64,000 nt of DNA from Clostridium sp. 1001271B_151109_B4 (GTDB taxonomy: Bacteria > Bacillota > Clostridia > Clostridiales > Clostridiaceae), in contig NZ_JADPBQ010000011.1 in the NCBI RefSeq assembly GCF_015670405.1, forward strand, positions 64,167 to 128,166, written 5' to 3'. Positions 48,183 to 56,095 of this stretch are shown in pieces (the stretch's first letter is position 1; every line of letters starts with the position of its first letter). A program made the position numbers and the translations under genes. Under the pieces are notes generated by a model. It did no database searches, had not been told where the DNA came from, and saw only the letters and a program-made list of their open reading frames with translations.

Positions 48183-49109
48183 TCAATAAAGGTCTCCACT
48201 TCCTTCACCTTTTATTAAGGCTCTGATCCTTTTTGGCAATATTGGGTGGCTACTCATTAAGTTATTGCACCACACAAAAAAGCCACGAATATCAGCACTG
48301 TTATTAATATAGTCATAAACATCAATTTTTTTGTAAAGGTGCTTACCTGCAAATAAGGAAAACATAGCCTCAACGCCAGAATTCCCTGTAACTTTTTGAG
48401 CTAATCTATCACAACTATATTCTCTAGCTCTTGAAGCAGTGCTACCTATAATAGGTAGTACAGTTGAAAACAGTATAAATAAATTATAATAAAAAGTAGC
48501 ATGCTTATATTTAATATGAGCTAATTCATGAGCTATTATAAAATTAATAGATTCTAAGTCGTTATATTCTCTATAAGCAATTTCAAATAAATCGCTATCA
48601 ATTTCAATGTATTGTTTACGAATTATAAAAGCAGAAAAAGCATTCATAACACCATTTTGTTGGATTAAAAAGGCTTCAGGAACCCTTTTTAGACCTAATT
48701 TATGAGAATATTTAGCTATATTATAATAAACTTCTGGGAAGTTATTTTCAGTAATTTTTATAGCCCTTGACCTGTATTTAGCATAATAAAGATTTACTCC
48801 AAAAGGAAAAGCAATTATTGTTACAATACCTGCTAGTAGTATTTGCAGTTCGGTTGGAAAACTACTTAAAGCAGAAGTAGGAGATATTACTACATTTGCA
48901 TATGAAGAAGGGTCTGAAAATGATTCTTTTAATGTATCAGGTAATGTATTATAGTTATGTATATTTATAATACAAAGTGCTATAACTGTGATTATTATAG
49001 CAAAATTAATAAATAGTAATATCCCATACCATTTCTTTTCAGATTTATGTCTACAGCCTTCAATTTCTTCCTTATTTAATTCAATATTGTCTTGTTCATA
49101 AAAACTCAA
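48183..49109 (-). CDS. M48 family zinc metallopeptidase (HtpX/Ste24-like)
   Basis: About 308 residues. Two N-terminal transmembrane segments (residues ~28-50 and ~85-105) precede a soluble domain with the zinc motif HELAHIKYKH near residue 198 and a downstream glutamate ligand candidate in REYSCDRLA. Likely a membrane-bound quality-control protease. The longest frame begins at TTG 49118, which abuts AAGGA; the TTG at 49109 has better spacing and is preferred, though this is not certain. Confidence 0.82.
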   Translation of the reverse strand: MSFYEQDNIELNKEEIEGCRHKSEKKWYGILLFINFAIIITVIALCIINIHNYNTLPDTLKESFSDPSSYANVVISPTSALSSFPTELQILLAGIVTIIAFPFGVNLYYAKYRSRAIKITENNFPEVYYNIAKYSHKLGLKRVPEAFLIQQNGVMNAFSAFIIRKQYIEIDSDLFEIAYREYNDLESINFIIAHELAHIKYKHATFYYNLFILFSTVLPIIGSTASRAREYSCDRLAQKVTGNSGVEAMFSLFAGKHLYKKIDVYDYINNSADIRGFFVWCNNLMSSHPILPKRIRALIKGEGSGDLY

Positions 49110-49202
49110 GATTCTCAATTCCTTTCAAAAATTTATTAAAAAGTATATCATTAATATACATATATTTCACGATTTTTATGTTGTTTATAATATAAATTCA
49201 TT

Positions 49203-49238
49203 AAAAAAACATGGTAAACTAATTTGCTTACCATGTTT
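49203..49238 (-). terminator. Terminator of thrS
   Basis: AAACATGGTAA / TTACCATGTTT stem followed, on the minus strand, by a T run. It lies just past the thrS stop. Confidence 0.85.
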
Positions 49239-49246
49239 AAATAAAA

Positions 49247-51178
49247 TTATCTTTCTTTATTAGCTATTTCAGTAGTAATTCTAGAAACAAAAGCATCTAA
49301 AGCCATTGCACCTTCATCATCATTCTTTCTGCTTCTTACAGACACTTCGTTGTTAGCAGCTTCTTTTTCACCAACAACTAGGATATAAGGAACTCTTTCA
49401 AGTCTAGCTTCTCTGATTTTATAACCAATTTTTTCAGTTCTGTGGTCAACTTCAACTCTAACACCATTTTTTCTTAAAGTTCTAACTACATCATCAGCAT
49501 AGTCAGCATACTTATCAGAAAGTGGAAGAACTTTAGCTTGAACAGGTGACATCCATGTTGGGAAAGCTCCAGCATACTTTTCAATTAAAGTAGCGATAGT
49601 TCTTTCATAACATCCAATTGAAGATCTATGAATAACGAATGGTACTTTCTTTTCACCATCTTTATCGATGTAAGTCATACCAAGTCTTTCACCTAAAGCA
49701 AAGTCAATTTGAACAGTAATTATTGTATCTTCTTTTCCATGAACATTTTTAGATTGAATATCAAGTTTTGGTCCGTAGAATGCAGCTTCACCTTCAGCTT
49801 CAACATAATCAATTCCAAGATGATCTAATATAGTTCTCATTTGATTTTGAGTAGCTTCCCAAGCTTCAGGGTTATTTATATACTTTTCAGTATTTGTTGG
49901 ATCCCACTTAGAGAATCTGTAAGAAATATCTTCAGATATTCCTAAAGTTTCCATAACATAGTTTATTAAATCAACAACTTCTTTAAATTCGTCTTCTAAT
50001 TGTTCTGGAGTACAGATTATATGACCTTCAGATAAAGTGAATTGTCTAACTCTAGTAAGACCATGCATTTCTCCTGAAGCTTCTTTTCTAAATAGAGTAG
50101 AAGTTTCAGCATATCTTATTGGAAGATCTCTGTAACTATGTTGTTCTGCGTTATAAACTGTGAATTGGAATGGGCAAGTCATTGGTCTTAAAGCCATAAC
50201 TTCAGCATCTTTTTCTTCATCACCTAATACGAACATACCATCTTTATAATGGCTCCAGTGTCCAGAAGCTACAAATAAATCATTCTTAGACATAAATGGA
50301 GTCTTAGTTAAAACATAGCCTCTCTTTTCTTCTTCATCTTCAATCCATCTTTGAAGAGTTTGGAATAATTTAGCTCCCTTAGGCATGAATAATGGAAGAC
50401 CTTGACCTACTTTTTCATCAGTAGTGAATATTCCAAGTTCTCTACCTAATTTATTATGATCTCTCTTCTTAGCTTCTTCTAAAGCTTCTAAATGAGCATC
50501 TAAATCAGCCTTCTTTAAGAATGCAGTTCCGTAAATTCTAGAAAGCATTTTATTCTTTTCGTCACCTTTCCAGTAAGCACCAGCACTTCTTATAAGCTTA
50601 ATAGCTTTAATGTTTTTTATTGACATTACGTGCGGCCCAGCGCAAAGGTCTGTAAAATCACCAATTTTATAGAATGATATGATTTCATCTTCTGGAAGGT
50701 CATTTATTAATTCAACTTTATAAGGTTCATCTTTCATAAGTTCTAAAGCTTCGTCTCTTGGAAGTTCGAATCTTTCTATTGAAGGATTTTCCTTAATTAT
50801 TTTTTTCATTTCAGCTTCTATTTTATCTAAGTCTTCAGCTGTAAAAGCTTTTTCTACATCAAAATCATAGTAGAAACCATTAGCAATTGCAGGTCCTATA
50901 GCAATTTTAGCTTCTGGGAATAATCTTTTAACTGCAGCAGCAAGTACATGAGAAACAGTATGTCTTACAGCATCTTTTCCTTCTTGAGAGTCAAAAGTGC
51001 AAATTTCTAATTCGCAATCTTCATTTAAAACTGTTCTTAAGTCAACAACATTTCCATTAACTATTCCACATTGAGCAACTCTTGCTAAACCTTCACTAAT
51101 TGCTTTAGCAACATCTAAAACTGATGATCCATTTTCAACTTCTTTAATAGATCCATCTTTTAAAGTAATTTTAATCAT
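49247..51178 (-). CDS. thrS: Threonine--tRNA ligase
   Basis: 643 residues from the ATG at 51178, with GGGAG upstream (the frame from 51196 lacks one). Domain order: TGS (1-62), the SAD editing domain with HTVSHVLAAAVKRLFP and CAGPHVMSIK, the class II catalytic core with motif 2 RYAETSTLFRKEASGEMHGLTR (read in two parts) and motif 3 GCYERTIATLIEKYAG. The anticodon-binding domain is at the end. Controlled by a T-box leader; a repeat-like element lies between the leader terminator and the gene. Confidence 0.95.
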   Translation of the reverse strand: MIKITLKDGSIKEVENGSSVLDVAKAISEGLARVAQCGIVNGNVVDLRTVLNEDCELEICTFDSQEGKDAVRHTVSHVLAAAVKRLFPEAKIAIGPAIANGFYYDFDVEKAFTAEDLDKIEAEMKKIIKENPSIERFELPRDEALELMKDEPYKVELINDLPEDEIISFYKIGDFTDLCAGPHVMSIKNIKAIKLIRSAGAYWKGDEKNKMLSRIYGTAFLKKADLDAHLEALEEAKKRDHNKLGRELGIFTTDEKVGQGLPLFMPKGAKLFQTLQRWIEDEEEKRGYVLTKTPFMSKNDLFVASGHWSHYKDGMFVLGDEEKDAEVMALRPMTCPFQFTVYNAEQHSYRDLPIRYAETSTLFRKEASGEMHGLTRVRQFTLSEGHIICTPEQLEDEFKEVVDLINYVMETLGISEDISYRFSKWDPTNTEKYINNPEAWEATQNQMRTILDHLGIDYVEAEGEAAFYGPKLDIQSKNVHGKEDTIITVQIDFALGERLGMTYIDKDGEKKVPFVIHRSSIGCYERTIATLIEKYAGAFPTWMSPVQAKVLPLSDKYADYADDVVRTLRKNGVRVEVDHRTEKIGYKIREARLERVPYILVVGEKEAANNEVSVRSRKNDDEGAMALDAFVSRITTEIANKER

Positions 51179-51194
51179 TTTAGTATCTCCCTTC

Positions 51195-51372
51195 ATTTTA
51201 AGTGAAATTCAAAATCTTCGATTTTGTTAATTGAACATACTCATCGAATTTAATAGACGATGAGATTCATTTGATATTCATTTAAAATTAAGTTGTAATT
51301 TTAGATAAGTGTTAATATGTATGTGTAGCGTCTTATTGTTAACCCAAAATTGAATTTCAACTTAATTTCAAT
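51195..51372. repeat. MITE-like element with inverted ends in the thrS 5' region
   Basis: The ends TTTTAAGTGAAATTCAA (51196-51212) and TTGAATTTCAACTTAAT (51350-51366) are inverted copies with one inserted base. Inside are hairpins CAAAATC-TTC-GATTTTG and CTCATCG/CGATGAG and a second inverted pair around AATTAAGTTG. It encodes nothing. It sits between the T-box terminator and the thrS ribosome binding site. Confidence 0.55.
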
Positions 51373-51396
51373 ATGATAATAAATAAATTTATGTAT

Positions 51397-51660
51397 AAAA
51401 AAAGCTCTCCATCACTTTTCTTATACAAATATAGTACAGAAAAGGGACGAGAGCATTATATTCCCGCGGTTCCACCCTTAATTGCCTAAAAATAGGCCTC
51501 TTAAGTAAACATCGTAACGTGATGCAACGGACTGGATTAGAGTCTCTCAGAGGTAGTCTTCAATTAATTTCATTTAAAAATACTTTCAGCTATTATATTT
51601 TCTCTCTGCAAATGAAGCTTTAATTTACTCGTCTCTTCATCGATTTTAACTTTAAAACAA
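51397..51660 (-). promoter_or_regulatory. T-box riboswitch of thrS
   Basis: On the minus strand: stem I pieces GCAGAGAGAAAATATAATAG and the 3' side with CTACCTCTGAGAG, where ACC is the likely threonine specifier. The canonical T-box AAGGGTGGAACCGCGGG is at 51462-51479, and a terminator GCTCTC../..GAGAGC plus T7 ends near 51397. The bulge TGGA expects a tRNA with U73. No clear promoter was assigned upstream; bases 51661-51950 are AT-rich without a gene. Confidence 0.93.
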
Positions 51661-51964
51661 CTATAAATATAATTTAAAAATAATATAAATTATATCAATC
51701 CAATTTTGTACAATCACTATAGGTCAAAATCAGAATTTCATTTAAGAATAATTATAATTATACAAATTAATTATGTCAATAAACTGTTTTTTTATAATTG
51801 AGATTATAAATTTTAATTTAGTTAATAGAGATTAGTCAGAGAGTAGGAAAGTAAGGCTTCATTTTAAATTATAAAAATTTTAAGAAACAGTTATTTTGTT
51901 AAGTAAAGATTAATATAAATATATTAATTATGGATATAATAATTTAATTTAGGGAGTGGAGTTT

Positions 51965-52201
51965 ATGGCTAAATATGTAAATCATGAGTTTTCATCTAGT
52001 GATTGGCTTAGATATTTTTCAAATAAATCTAACCATTGGATTTTAAAATATTGGCGTAATAATAAAGAAAATTTTTTTAATAGATTTATGATAATAGGGG
52101 ATAAAAGATTATTAATAATAGGGGATAAAGAGAGAGGAAATACTTATGAATTTTTAAAACCTCGAGAGGAGTCTTTTATTCAATTAGATATGGAAATCTA
52201 G
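51965..52201 (+). CDS. Small hypothetical protein, 78 residues
   Basis: Starts at the ATG 51965, nine bases after GGGAG. The protein is basic and aromatic in its first half (SSSDWLRYFSNKSNHWILKY). The second half has a repeated MIIGDKRLLIIGDKERG segment and ends EFLKPREESFIQLDMEI. Not recognised. It lies between thrS (divergent) and tRNA-Leu; codon use is like its neighbours. A real gene is likely from the ribosome binding site and length, but no function can be given. Confidence 0.6.
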   Translation: MAKYVNHEFSSSDWLRYFSNKSNHWILKYWRNNKENFFNRFMIIGDKRLLIIGDKERGNTYEFLKPREESFIQLDMEI

Positions 52202-52213
52202 AGGGAAAATATA

Positions 52214-52242
52214 TTGAAATTATTTTACAAAAGTTGTAAAAT
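52214..52242 (+). promoter_or_regulatory. Promoter of tRNA-Leu
   Basis: TTGAAA (52214-52219), 17-bp spacer, TAAAAT (52237-52242). The spacer and -10 lie in an ATTTTACAA/TTGTAAAAT inverted repeat. Confidence 0.7.
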
Positions 52243-52256
52243 GGATTTATGGAAAT

Positions 52257-52340
52257 GCAGATGTGGCGAAATTGGCAGACGCACTAGACTTAGGATCTAG
52301 CGCCATAGGCGTATGGGTTCGACTCCCTTCATCTGCACCA
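52257..52340 (+). tRNA. tRNA-Leu (anticodon TAG)
   Basis: Acceptor GCAGATG / CATCTGC with encoded ACCA, D arm GCGAAATTGGCAGACGC, anticodon arm CTAGA-CTTAGGA-TCTAG, and a long variable arm as in tRNA-Leu. The T arm ATGGG-TTCGACT-CCCTT has a T-T mismatch at the 50:64 pair. Confidence 0.93.
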
Positions 52341-52377
52341 TTAAAAAAATAAAAAATAAAAAAGTATAAAAAAGTAG

Positions 52378-52406
52378 TTGACAAGATATTAATAAGATTA
52401 TATAAT
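52378..52406 (+). promoter_or_regulatory. Consensus promoter of the first tRNA-Gly
   Basis: TTGACA (52378-52383), exactly 17 bp, TATAAT (52401-52406). Both hexamers are perfect consensus. The start would be about 40 bases before the tRNA. Confidence 0.95.
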
Positions 52407-52452
52407 CTTAAGTGTAGAAACGAGCTCGACAGAATCGAGTGAAAATATTTAT

Positions 52453-52526
52453 GCGGGTATCGTATATCGGTAATACTCCAGCCTTCCAAGCTGGAAAGGT
52501 GGGTTCGATTCCCACTACCCGCTCCA
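52453..52526 (+). tRNA. tRNA-Gly (anticodon TCC), copy 1
   Basis: 74 bases with acceptor GCGGGTA / TACCCGC, anticodon arm CCAGC-CTTCCAA-GCTGG, T arm GTGGG-TTCGATT-CCCAC, and encoded CCA. Identical over its whole length to the copy at 54058-54131. Confidence 0.97.
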
Positions 52527-52530
52527 GGTA

Positions 52531-52556
52531 AGACTGTGTTTACACAGTCTTTTTTG
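52531..52556 (+). terminator. Terminator after tRNA-Gly copy 1
   Basis: AGACTGTGT / ACACAGTCT stem followed by TTTTTT. Confidence 0.9.
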
Positions 52557-52654
52557 TTTTTGTTTGTTTAATTTATATCGTTACATAGGAATATGTTTAT
52601 TAGATAAGCATATTAAATACAGGTAATATAGATATTAGTAGAGAGTAAATATAA

Positions 52655-52698
52655 AAAAATTGCCTTCAAAATTATCATATATAATAATTTTGAAGGCG
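52655..52698 (-). terminator. Terminator of the HNH gene
   Basis: GCCTTCAAAATTAT / ATAATTTTGAAGGC stem. On the minus strand a T7 run follows it. Confidence 0.85.
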
Positions 52699-52738
52699 AT
52701 TCTATATGCTTAAATAGTGTTTTATATTCAATATAATT

Positions 52739-53140
52739 TTATAGTACTTCAGTTAAACGGTCTAAAGCAAGCTCTTCTAAAGTTTCTATGCTGTATTTAA
52801 CACACCCCATAAGTGTATAGATTATATCATCGCGTTTATAGCCTTCTTTATATCTCTTTAAGTTCTTTAATAATCTTTTTAAGGAATTATTATGAACACC
52901 TAAAATTTGAGAAATCTCCTTTGGAGAGTAATATTCCTTTTGAAGAGTATTGTACAATTTATTTTGCATTTCGATTTTATATTGAAGATCTACAAATTGG
53001 TTTTGATGTGGACCATTTTTTCCTCGGTGATGATAAGCGCATAAATACTTATAATTTAACTCAATATCAAAACCACCCTCGCTTCTATGAACTATATGAT
53101 GAACATCAGCTTTGTTTCCACATATCTCACAATTGTACAA
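52739..53140 (-). CDS. HNH endonuclease-like protein with C-terminal helix-turn-helix
   Basis: 133 residues from a TTG preceded by GGGGG. The N-terminal HNH zinc motif has C4/C7, the HH pair at 14-15 (DVHHIVHRSEGGFD) and CAYHHRGKNGPH near 34-45. A helix-turn-helix (SPKEISQILGVHNNSLKRLL) occupies about 73-92. It resembles small phage or homing-type HNH proteins. It is divergent from the next orphan gene, and both lie between two identical tRNA-Gly genes, suggesting an acquired segment. Cleavage activity is inferred from the motif only. Confidence 0.8.
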   Translation of the reverse strand: MYNCEICGNKADVHHIVHRSEGGFDIELNYKYLCAYHHRGKNGPHQNQFVDLQYKIEMQNKLYNTLQKEYYSPKEISQILGVHNNSLKRLLKNLKRYKEGYKRDDIIYTLMGCVKYSIETLEELALDRLTEVL

Positions 53141-53332
53141 TAGATTGCCCCCTTTATTTTTTATGAATATAATATAAGAAATTTATATTGATATTATATT
53201 CTAAATAGTGTTAAATATCAAATTTACATAATGAAAAATGTTACTATTGATTATTTTTACCATAAAGTGGTATATTTAATATATATTACATTATATTATA
53301 TTATATTTAAATTTATGAAAGAAGGTGATTAT

Positions 53333-54007
53333 ATGAGAGAAAAATATAATTCTTTTGAGTATTGGAAAAATATTATTGTTGAGAATAGAACTATTAGAGG
53401 ACATATATTTATGAATGAATTACCAACTGAGAAGAGTGTCTATATGCATACTTTAATTTATTCTAGAGGAAATGGATTGAATAATATATGGAGCTATTTT
53501 CCGAATATTAAGGCATTTATAGGGTATGTACAATATTCATTTTTACAAGAAGCCTTCTATATATGGATAAATTGCAAAGATGAATCTATCGCTTATATAC
53601 CATTAATATCTGTTGAAGAAGTAATAAGAGATGGTGAAGCTAGTAAAAAGATTACTAAAGCAGAAGCTGATAAGATGAGAAAAGATATAAATAAAGTGAA
53701 GAGATGTTGGGATTTACCTTCTAATAAAGCATTGATAGAAATGAAAAAATTTATAAGAGAGTTTAATAGAAATTGGTATGGGGATAGTAAAGAGTTTTTA
53801 TATATGAAGTTATTTGATAAACCAGAAGACTTAGGTAAATTTGTTTTAGAATCTAAGTATATGGCAAGTAGTGAAGAAGAGTTTAAAAGTAAGACTAATG
53901 AGGATTTAACAACATGGATAGATTTATGTCGTCGTTCTACTAAGGATAAAGAAGCAGGGGAAATTTTCAAGAAAATATTACAAAAGAGTCTCACAGAAGT
54001 TATCTAA
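53333..54007 (+). CDS. Orphan protein of 224 residues beside the HNH gene
   Basis: Starts at the ATG 53333 after GAAGGTG; the longer frame from 53231 would add a hydrophobic leader with no ribosome binding site. No family was recognised. The protein is mixed alpha/beta, rich in Lys and Trp/Tyr (FEYWKNIIVENRTIRGHIF, NNIWSYFPNIKAFIGY). Charged helices occupy its second half (KKITKAEADKMRKDINKV). No signal peptide or membrane segment in the chosen frame. It lies between HNH and the second tRNA-Gly. Confidence 0.6.
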   Translation: MREKYNSFEYWKNIIVENRTIRGHIFMNELPTEKSVYMHTLIYSRGNGLNNIWSYFPNIKAFIGYVQYSFLQEAFYIWINCKDESIAYIPLISVEEVIRDGEASKKITKAEADKMRKDINKVKRCWDLPSNKALIEMKKFIREFNRNWYGDSKEFLYMKLFDKPEDLGKFVLESKYMASSEEEFKSKTNEDLTTWIDLCRRSTKDKEAGEIFKKILQKSLTEVI

Positions 54008-54013
54008 AATTTA

Positions 54014-54042
54014 TTGACAATATAATTTGTATTGGTTATAAT
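54014..54042 (+). promoter_or_regulatory. Promoter of tRNA-Gly copy 2 / tRNA-Lys inside a perfect inverted repeat
   Basis: TTGACA (54014-54019), 17 bp, TATAAT (54037-54042). The whole promoter lies within a 13-bp inverted repeat TTGACAATATAAT (54014-54026) / ATTATATTGTCAA (54041-54053). Confidence 0.88.
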
Positions 54043-54057
54043 TATATTGTCAATTAT

Positions 54058-54131
54058 GCGGGTATCGTATATCGGTAATACTCCAGCCTTCCAAGCTGGA
54101 AAGGTGGGTTCGATTCCCACTACCCGCTCCA
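54058..54131 (+). tRNA. tRNA-Gly (anticodon TCC), copy 2
   Basis: Same 74-base sequence as the copy at 52453-52526, including encoded CCA. tRNA-Lys follows after six bases, so the two are probably co-transcribed. Confidence 0.97.
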
Positions 54132-54137
54132 TTTTAT

Positions 54138-54213
54138 GCGCTATTAGCTCAGTTGGTAGAGCACCTGACTCTTAATCAGGGTGTCCCCGGTTCGAACCCG
54201 TGATGGCGCACCA
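54138..54213 (+). tRNA. tRNA-Lys (anticodon CTT)
   Basis: 76 bases: acceptor GCGCTAT with a 3' side ATGGCGC, anticodon arm CCTGA-CTCTTAA-TCAGG, T arm with GGTTCGAACCC, encoded CCA. Confidence 0.93.
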
Positions 54214-54246
54214 AAAAAAGAAGTAACTTTTGTTACTTCTTTTTTA
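54214..54246 (+). terminator. Terminator after tRNA-Lys
   Basis: AAAAAAGAAGTAAC / GTTACTTCTTTTTT stem and T run immediately after the CCA end. Confidence 0.9.
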
Positions 54247-54274
54247 TTGATTTTGGTTGGACTTTGTTTTACAG

Positions 54275-54303
54275 TTGACAGTGATATATCAACTTGTTAA
54301 TAT
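54275..54303 (+). promoter_or_regulatory. Promoter of the metT transcript
   Basis: TTGACA (54275-54280), 17-bp spacer, TAATAT (54298-54303). It is ~100 bases upstream of the SAM-I aptamer. Confidence 0.75.
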
Positions 54304-54401
54304 GTATAAGAAATGTATTTTAAAAATATAAAGGTTAAATTTATGAGTAATAAAGTTATATTAGAAAAATAAAACTTTAGGATCATATTTAAAAATTAAT
54401 A

Positions 54402-54650
54402 TCTTATCAAGAGTGGTGGAGGGACTGGCCCTGTGAAACCCAGCAACCTATTAGCAGTTAGGAGCTATTAGTTAGTAGTTGATATAAAAACTTAAATAGT
54501 TTTTATATTTTAGAAATTCAGTGGAATTTTATCGATAACTATTAACTAAAAACTCAAAACTATTAATGATGGTGCTAAATCCTGATAGATGAGAAATTAT
54601 AAGTAGTTTTGATAATTAAGCTTCTGAGTTTCTCGGGGGCTTTTTTTTTA
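54402..54650 (+). promoter_or_regulatory. SAM-I riboswitch with repeat-filled P3 and no P4 hairpin
   Basis: P1 is TCTTATC / GATGAGA (54402-54408, 54588-54594). The core is GTGGTGGAGGGACTGGCCC, GAAACCCAGCAACC and GGTGCTAAATCC. P3 is filled by a ~106-base palindromic repeat. After AAATCCTG the sequence goes straight to ATAGATGAGA, without the P4 hairpin seen in the aptamer at 44.2 kb. The terminator is AAGCTTCTGAG / CTCGGGGGCTT plus T9 (54618-54650). Confidence 0.92.
54456..54561. repeat. Interspersed palindrome inside riboswitch P3
   Basis: Arms AGTTAGGAGCTATTAGTTAG.. and ..TAACTAAAAACTCAAAACT agree at about 20 of 25 positions. Closely related to the repeat at 27877-27967 (shared AGCTA, AGTTAGTAGTT and AACTCAAAACTA segments). 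Confidence 0.7.
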
Positions 54651-54680
54651 TTTGAGTAAAATACCAAGGAGGAGAGAGAG

Positions 54681-55964
54681 ATGAATAAAAAAGGAAATGG
54701 ATGGGCATTATTACCATTGTTAGTTTTTATAATAGTCTATGTATCATCAGCTTTATTAGCAAAAGATTTTTATGCAGTATCAGTAATTGTACCATTTTTA
54801 GCTGCAACATTAGTTGCATTATTAATGAATAGAAAAGTTAAATTTGATGAAAAAGTTGAAATTTTTTGTAAGGGTGCTGGGAATAGCAATATAATATTGA
54901 TGGTGTTAATATTTATTTTAGCTGGGGCATTTGCACAAGTAGCTAAATCTATGGGAGCTGTTGATTCAACTGTAAATTTAGGGTTATCAATACTTCCAAG
55001 TAATATAATGATTACAGGAATATTTGTAATTGCTTGTTTTATTTCATTATCAGTTGGAACATCAATGGGTACTATAGTTGCATTAGTTCCAATAGCTGTT
55101 GGAGTTGCAGAAAAAACAGGAATAGTTACAGCAATTGCAGTTGCAGCAGTGGTTTGTGGAGCGATGTTTGGAGATAACTTATCAATGATTTCAGATACGA
55201 CTATAGCAGCAACAAGAACTCAAGGTTGTGAGATGAAAGATAAGTTTAAAATGAATTTTAAAATTGTGCTACCTGCAGCTGTAATTACAGCTTTAATTTT
55301 TATTTTAATAACAAGAAATTCAGGGGTAACTAGTGTTGAAGCATTAGAGTATAGTTTAATAAAAATAGTTCCTTATATAGCTGTTATTGTAGGAGCTTTA
55401 GTAGGATTAAATGTTATTGTAGTTTTATTAGGTGGAACAGTAATAGCAGGTATTATTGGATTTGCAACAGGAAGTTTTGATATATTAGGGTTTTTTGGAG
55501 CAATTGCTGATGGAATAGGTGGAATGAGTGAACTTATTATAATATCTATTTTGATTGCCGGAACTATTGAAATTATAAAATATAATGGTGGAATAGATTT
55601 TATTATTAATAAGGGGCTAAGAGGTTTTAAGAGTAAAATGGGTGCAGAATTTGGAATTGCAGCTTTAGTTAGTTTAGTAGATATTTGCACAGCAAATAAT
55701 ACTGTAGCAATTGTTACTGTAGGACCTATAGCTAAGGATATATCAGATGAAGTAGGGTTAGAGCCTAAGAGAGTTGCAGGAATTATGGACATGTTTTCTT
55801 GTGTATTTCAAGGGGTAATTCCTTATGGTGCACAACTTATATCAGCAGCTGGACTTGCTGCACTTTCACCATTTGCAATAATGAAATATTTATTTTATCC
55901 GTATTTAATGGGGGTTTCAGCAATTATTGCAATAGCATGGTATCATAGAAAAAAGGCAAAATAA
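54681..55964 (+). CDS. metT: NhaC-family transporter, probable methionine transporter MetT
   Basis: 427 residues with about 11-12 membrane helices. NhaC/ArsB-like motifs are FISLSVGTSMGTIVALVPIAV near 115, CGAMFGDNLSMISDTTIAATRTQGC, read in two parts near 160-183, and ANNTVAIVTVGPIAKDIS near 335. NhaC members are Na+/H+ antiporters, but those under SAM riboswitches have been proposed as methionine transporters (MetT). The riboswitch directly upstream is the main reason for this call. GGAGGAG precedes the ATG. Confidence 0.85.
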   Translation: MNKKGNGWALLPLLVFIIVYVSSALLAKDFYAVSVIVPFLAATLVALLMNRKVKFDEKVEIFCKGAGNSNIILMVLIFILAGAFAQVAKSMGAVDSTVNLGLSILPSNIMITGIFVIACFISLSVGTSMGTIVALVPIAVGVAEKTGIVTAIAVAAVVCGAMFGDNLSMISDTTIAATRTQGCEMKDKFKMNFKIVLPAAVITALIFILITRNSGVTSVEALEYSLIKIVPYIAVIVGALVGLNVIVVLLGGTVIAGIIGFATGSFDILGFFGAIADGIGGMSELIIISILIAGTIEIIKYNGGIDFIINKGLRGFKSKMGAEFGIAALVSLVDICTANNTVAIVTVGPIAKDISDEVGLEPKRVAGIMDMFSCVFQGVIPYGAQLISAAGLAALSPFAIMKYLFYPYLMGVSAIIAIAWYHRKKAK

Positions 55965-56037
55965 ATTAAGAAATAATATATTGATTAGCAAATATTGTGC
56001 TAAAACAATTAAATACATAATTTTAAAAAGATGATAT

Positions 56038-56086
56038 AAAAATAGTAGTGTAGGATTAGATATATTTCCTACACTACTATTTTTAA
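56038..56086. terminator. Bidirectional terminator between metT and ispF
   Basis: AAAATAGTAGTGTAGGA with its complement TCCTACACTACTATTTTT, usable by both convergent genes. Confidence 0.9.
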
Positions 56087-56095
56087 TTTAAAATA

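Noticed and set aside
52813..53166. Plus-strand 117-residue frame opposite the HNH gene
   Set aside because: The minus-strand product has an intact HNH motif and helix-turn-helix, so the plus frame is its shadow.
53231..53332. N-terminal extension of the orphan gene with a membrane-like leader
   Set aside because: No ribosome binding site precedes 53231, whereas GAAGGTG lies before the ATG at 53333.
52453..54131. Classical integrative element with att sites in tRNA-Gly
   Set aside because: Both tRNA copies are complete with their own promoters and no integrase is encoded between them, so only a weaker island hypothesis is kept.
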